Shown piece after piece: positions 15,801-17,947 of a DNA stretch of 17,947 bases. Made by a program: the position numbers and the translations under genes. The first letter of the stretch is position 1; the number at the start of each line of letters is the position of its first letter. The notes beneath the pieces are model-generated. The model worked only from the letters and a program-made list of their open reading frames with translations, did no database searches and was not told where the DNA came from. The DNA lies in NCBI GenBank assembly GCA_034189725.1, contig JAXHUK010000010.1:1-17947 (forward strand). Direction: 5' to 3'. This DNA is from JAXHUK01 sp034189725 (GTDB lineage: Bacteria > Chloroflexota > Dehalococcoidia > SZUA-161).

Positions 15801-17312
15801 CTATCCAAGCCGTTTATCGGCCATCCCCATGACAAGATTAACCAGTGTCCTTACGCCGGCTCCGGTCGCCCCTTTACCGAGATAGGTTTTCTCCTTCTTG
15901 AGGAACGAAGTTCCTGCAATATCCAAATGTACCCACGGAGTGTCCTCGCTGAACTCAGCCAGGAACTGGGCCGCGGTGATAGCTCCACCGTACCTCCCTC
16001 CGGTATTTTTTATGTCAGCGACCTCGCTCTTGTTCAGTTCTTTATATTCCTCATACATCGGAAGTTGCCAGATTTTCTCTCCCGCTTCCTCACCAGCTTT
16101 CATTACCATGGCCACCAACTCCTGGTCATTAGTAAAAGCCCCCGTACAGATATCACCCAGGGCTACAACACAGGCACCAGTCAGCGTGGCGATATCAATC
16201 AAAGGAGTGAACCCAAGCTTTTTAGCATAGCAGAGCGCATCGGCAAGAATCAATCGCCCCTCGGCATCGGTATTCGCCACTTCTATCGTCTTGCCATTCA
16301 TTGCCTTGAGTATGTCACCAGGTTTGACCGCAGCGCCACCTGGAAGATTCTCCGTTGCCGGTATAAGGCCTGTGACATTAATCCATGGCTTGAGTTCAGC
16401 GATAGCCCTCATCGCGCCAATTACCGCAGCCCCCCCCGCCATATCGCTCTTCATCTCATCCATGTTCTCCGACGGTTTGATCGAGATACCGCCGGAATCA
16501 AAGGTTATCCCTTTACCGATCAGACCCACTGTGCTTGCGTCATGTCCATCCCCACGGTAGCTCAGTATAATGAACTTGGGAGGTTGCTTACTGCCCTGGG
16601 CAACACCCAGAAGCGCCCCCATCCCCAGCTTCTCCATCTCGTCTCGCTCAAGCACAGAGAACTCCAGTTTCCAATCGTCGGCAACACGTCGCGCCATTCC
16701 CACCATATCGGTAGGGGTCATATAGTTAGCAGGCTGATTAACCATGTCCCGTGTAAAATTCGTAGCCTCAGCCAGTATTCTACCGAGATGAACACCACGC
16801 TCAATGACAGGCACTTTACTCTCATCATGCTCTACTATGACCAGTTCCTGGATCTCTCCATTATCGGGGCTTTTCGTAATATGCTCACGGAAAGCATACA
16901 GGCCGAGTATACTCCCCTCTGCGAGCGCCTGAACCGACTTCTCCACATCCATGCCGCCGATCCCCGCCCCATGGACGATAGTGGCCACCCGTTTCGCACC
17001 CACCTTCTTCAAAGAGCGACATGCTGCCGCCGTCACGCCACGAATAGTGTCATAGGTGAATTTCTCCTGTTTCCCCAACCCCACTACTGCAACCCGTTCC
17101 GATTCCAGCTTGCCCATTGTATGGATTACTGTGACCTCGTTGAGCTTACCCTTGATCTCACCCCCACTGATGAGCTTGCTGATCACTCCGCCAAGTGCCT
17201 CATCCACGGCACCAGTAGCGCCTCCGGGCTTGTCAACCCCCTCAAAAAGATTGACTATCACCGCATCGACCTCAATCCTGGCGATATCACCAGCGATAAC
17301 ATTGATTTTCAC
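15801..17312 (-). CDS. pepA: Leucyl aminopeptidase (M17 family)
   Basis: This 503-residue cytosolic aminopeptidase removes N-terminal residues from peptides. The N-terminal regulatory domain spans about 1-165 and the catalytic domain about 170-500. The two-metal and catalytic residues fall at K267, D272, K279, D290, D349, E351 and R353, each three positions before the E. coli PepA equivalents; the signature NTDAEGRL is at 347-354. GTG 17312 is preceded by AGGAGG with 6 bases between, which settles the start. The E. coli homologue also binds DNA in plasmid dimer resolution and gene regulation, but nothing here shows such a role. It is followed by the UPF0173 gene and is divergent from the phospholipase D-like gene across a 420-base gap. 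Confidence 0.96.
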   Translation of the reverse strand: MKINVIAGDIARIEVDAVIVNLFEGVDKPGGATGAVDEALGGVISKLISGGEIKGKLNEVTVIHTMGKLESERVAVVGLGKQEKFTYDTIRGVTAAACRSLKKVGAKRVATIVHGAGIGGMDVEKSVQALAEGSILGLYAFREHITKSPDNGEIQELVIVEHDESKVPVIERGVHLGRILAEATNFTRDMVNQPANYMTPTDMVGMARRVADDWKLEFSVLERDEMEKLGMGALLGVAQGSKQPPKFIILSYRGDGHDASTVGLIGKGITFDSGGISIKPSENMDEMKSDMAGGAAVIGAMRAIAELKPWINVTGLIPATENLPGGAAVKPGDILKAMNGKTIEVANTDAEGRLILADALCYAKKLGFTPLIDIATLTGACVVALGDICTGAFTNDQELVAMVMKAGEEAGEKIWQLPMYEEYKELNKSEVADIKNTGGRYGGAITAAQFLAEFSEDTPWVHLDIAGTSFLKKEKTYLGKGATGAGVRTLVNLVMGMADKRLG

Positions 17313-17658
17313 TCGCTACCTCCTTTTCTCAGTTTGAATCTCCGTTCCAGTCAGCTAACAATCCTTCTCTCACTCTCCAATTTGTAGAGGAGGCTACCCA
17401 GTTCCTCTCCCTCTAATTGAGGGTAGATTGCCTACGCTGGGCACCTTACCCATCGAAGGCCGAACCACGTCCGTCATGCGTGAGAAAACAACGACCTATA
17501 GCGGCTTTCTGTGTGGATAATATCGAAAAGGCATTACAATTGCAATACCGCGGGGTTGTCGCAGCGTAGCGCAAACCACCACTCACCCACGCTCACAAAG
17601 GTGGGTTTCATTACCACTTCACCCATCCTAAAAATTCGCATTGCTCAGAAGCGAGAAT
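17313..17658. other. Divergent intergenic region between pepA and PLD-like gene
   Basis: No gene could be supported here. Visible items are the pepA ribosome binding site at the left edge, a small hairpin CCCTC-TAATT-GAGGG near 17410-17424, a perfect DnaA box at 17512-17520, an imperfect palindrome around CAATTG (17533-17546) and a 6-bp stem ACCCAC/GTGGGT near 17586-17608. No clear pepA promoter was found on the minus strand. A 73-codon plus frame (17511-17732) is judged non-coding because the downstream gene's promoter lies inside it. Confidence 0.5.
17512..17520 (-). promoter_or_regulatory. Single perfect DnaA box
   Basis: TGTGGATAA on the plus strand is the exact complement of the DnaA box TTATCCACA. 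No second perfect box was noticed nearby, so this is not evidence of an origin. It could be a DnaA-responsive regulatory site or chance. Confidence 0.4.
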
Positions 17659-17687
17659 TTGACACAACAGCTAGAAAGCAATATTAT
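17659..17687 (+). promoter_or_regulatory. Strong sigma70-type promoter of the PLD-like gene
   Basis: TTGACA (17659-17664) and TATTAT (17682-17687) are separated by exactly 17 bases. Transcription should begin near 17694, about 39 bases before the ATG at 17733. The site fits the following gene and argues against the overlapping upstream frame being a gene. Confidence 0.85.
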
Positions 17688-17732
17688 CGGCACATAGCGC
17701 ACGAAGCTATATCCCAAGGAAGTGTTGTATAA

Positions 17733-17947
17733 ATGCGATTGATAGTATCCCCTTGGATGGAAAGCTTTGATTCTTTAGCTCGTTCTATCAGACGTAGTGC
17801 TTTGCTCGTTTCACCATTCATAGGTGAAGAACCACTTCAGCGCCTCACCTCAATTCTAGATAAGCACACTGACCTTAAAATTCAAATCTTGACGAGCTTG
17901 AATGTTGACAACCTTATCCAAGGTACAACTGACATAGAAGCAATTGC
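17733..17947 (+). CDS. Phospholipase D-like protein, N-terminal part, cut by window edge
   Basis: The frame starts at ATG 17733, immediately after an in-frame TAA, and is open to the window end (71 complete codons). AAGGAAG lies about 10 bases upstream and a strong promoter precedes it. The sequence has the layout of PLD-like N-terminal domains: a short aromatic/acidic helix (W-x-x-S-F-D-S-L), then I-R-R-S-A-L-L-V-S-P-F-I, then a helix and K-I-Q-I-L-T-S-L strand, where the first beta strands of a PLD fold would be. The catalytic H-x-K motif is not yet reached. Such proteins include restriction-type nucleases, helicase-linked PLD proteins and phospholipases, so the activity cannot be chosen from this part. 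It is read divergently from pepA. Confidence 0.65.
   Translation, partial: MRLIVSPWMESFDSLARSIRRSALLVSPFIGEEPLQRLTSILDKHTDLKIQILTSLNVDNLIQGTTDIEAI

Noticed and set aside
15495..17387. 630-codon plus-strand open frame
   Set aside because: It runs antisense through pepA and part of the UPF0173 gene, whose catalytic motifs are complete on the minus strand; the antisense product is low in complexity and matches no family I know.
17511..17732. 73-codon plus-strand frame before the PLD-like gene
   Set aside because: The PLD gene promoter (TTGACA-17-TATTAT) lies inside it, there is no good ribosome binding site, and its sequence is unrecognisable.

Overview
The window looks like a bacterial chromosome segment, most likely from the Chloroflexota (Dehalococcoidia-like). 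This is an inference from a fused acetyl-CoA carboxylase AccD-AccA carboxyltransferase, a Thr/Pro-linked HtrA lipoprotein, a T-box-controlled type 2 isoleucyl-tRNA synthetase, a short Gram-positive-type YidC and single-membrane-style lipoproteins. Coding density is high, intergenic gaps are short, and clear sigma70-type promoters occur (TTGACA with TATAAT or TATTAT, 17-bp spacers). No transposase, integrase, CRISPR array, tRNA or rRNA was seen. | Plus-strand block 1-5339: two half-size TSUP permease genes (the first cut by the window edge), then a family 4 uracil-DNA glycosylase ending in a beta-clamp-binding-type pentapeptide, an FtsK/SpoIIIE translocase and the AccDA fusion. The genes overlap or abut (17-bp overlap; TAATG junction), so they probably form one transcript joining transport, DNA repair, chromosome segregation and fatty-acid precursor synthesis. 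| 5340-7726: a 288-bp gap contains a promoter-like site, a possible 28-codon ORF with a good ribosome binding site, and a 9-bp-stem terminator right after its stop. A YihY/BrkB membrane protein and an HtrA-like lipoprotein protease follow. | Minus-strand block 7746-17312 (listed from its upstream end): pepA leucyl aminopeptidase and a UPF0173 metallo-hydrolase; then a consensus promoter driving rpmH-rnpA-yidD, a PQQ-repeat beta-propeller lipoprotein, yidC and jag; then ileS behind a complete T-box leader with an Ile (ATC) specifier. The rpmH-rnpA-yidD-yidC-jag order is the classical ribosomal protein / RNase P / membrane insertion cluster, and the propeller gene is an insertion into it. | 17313-17947: a 420-bp divergent intergenic region with one perfect DnaA box and a strong plus-strand promoter, followed by the start of a phospholipase D-like protein that runs off the window. 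| No clearly novel multi-gene system is visible. The observations most worth following are the putative sORF/sRNA unit at 5412-5586, glutamates in both glycine-pair motifs of AccDA, the clamp-binding tail of the glycosylase, the propeller gene inside the yidD-yidC cluster, and the PLD-like gene at the right edge.
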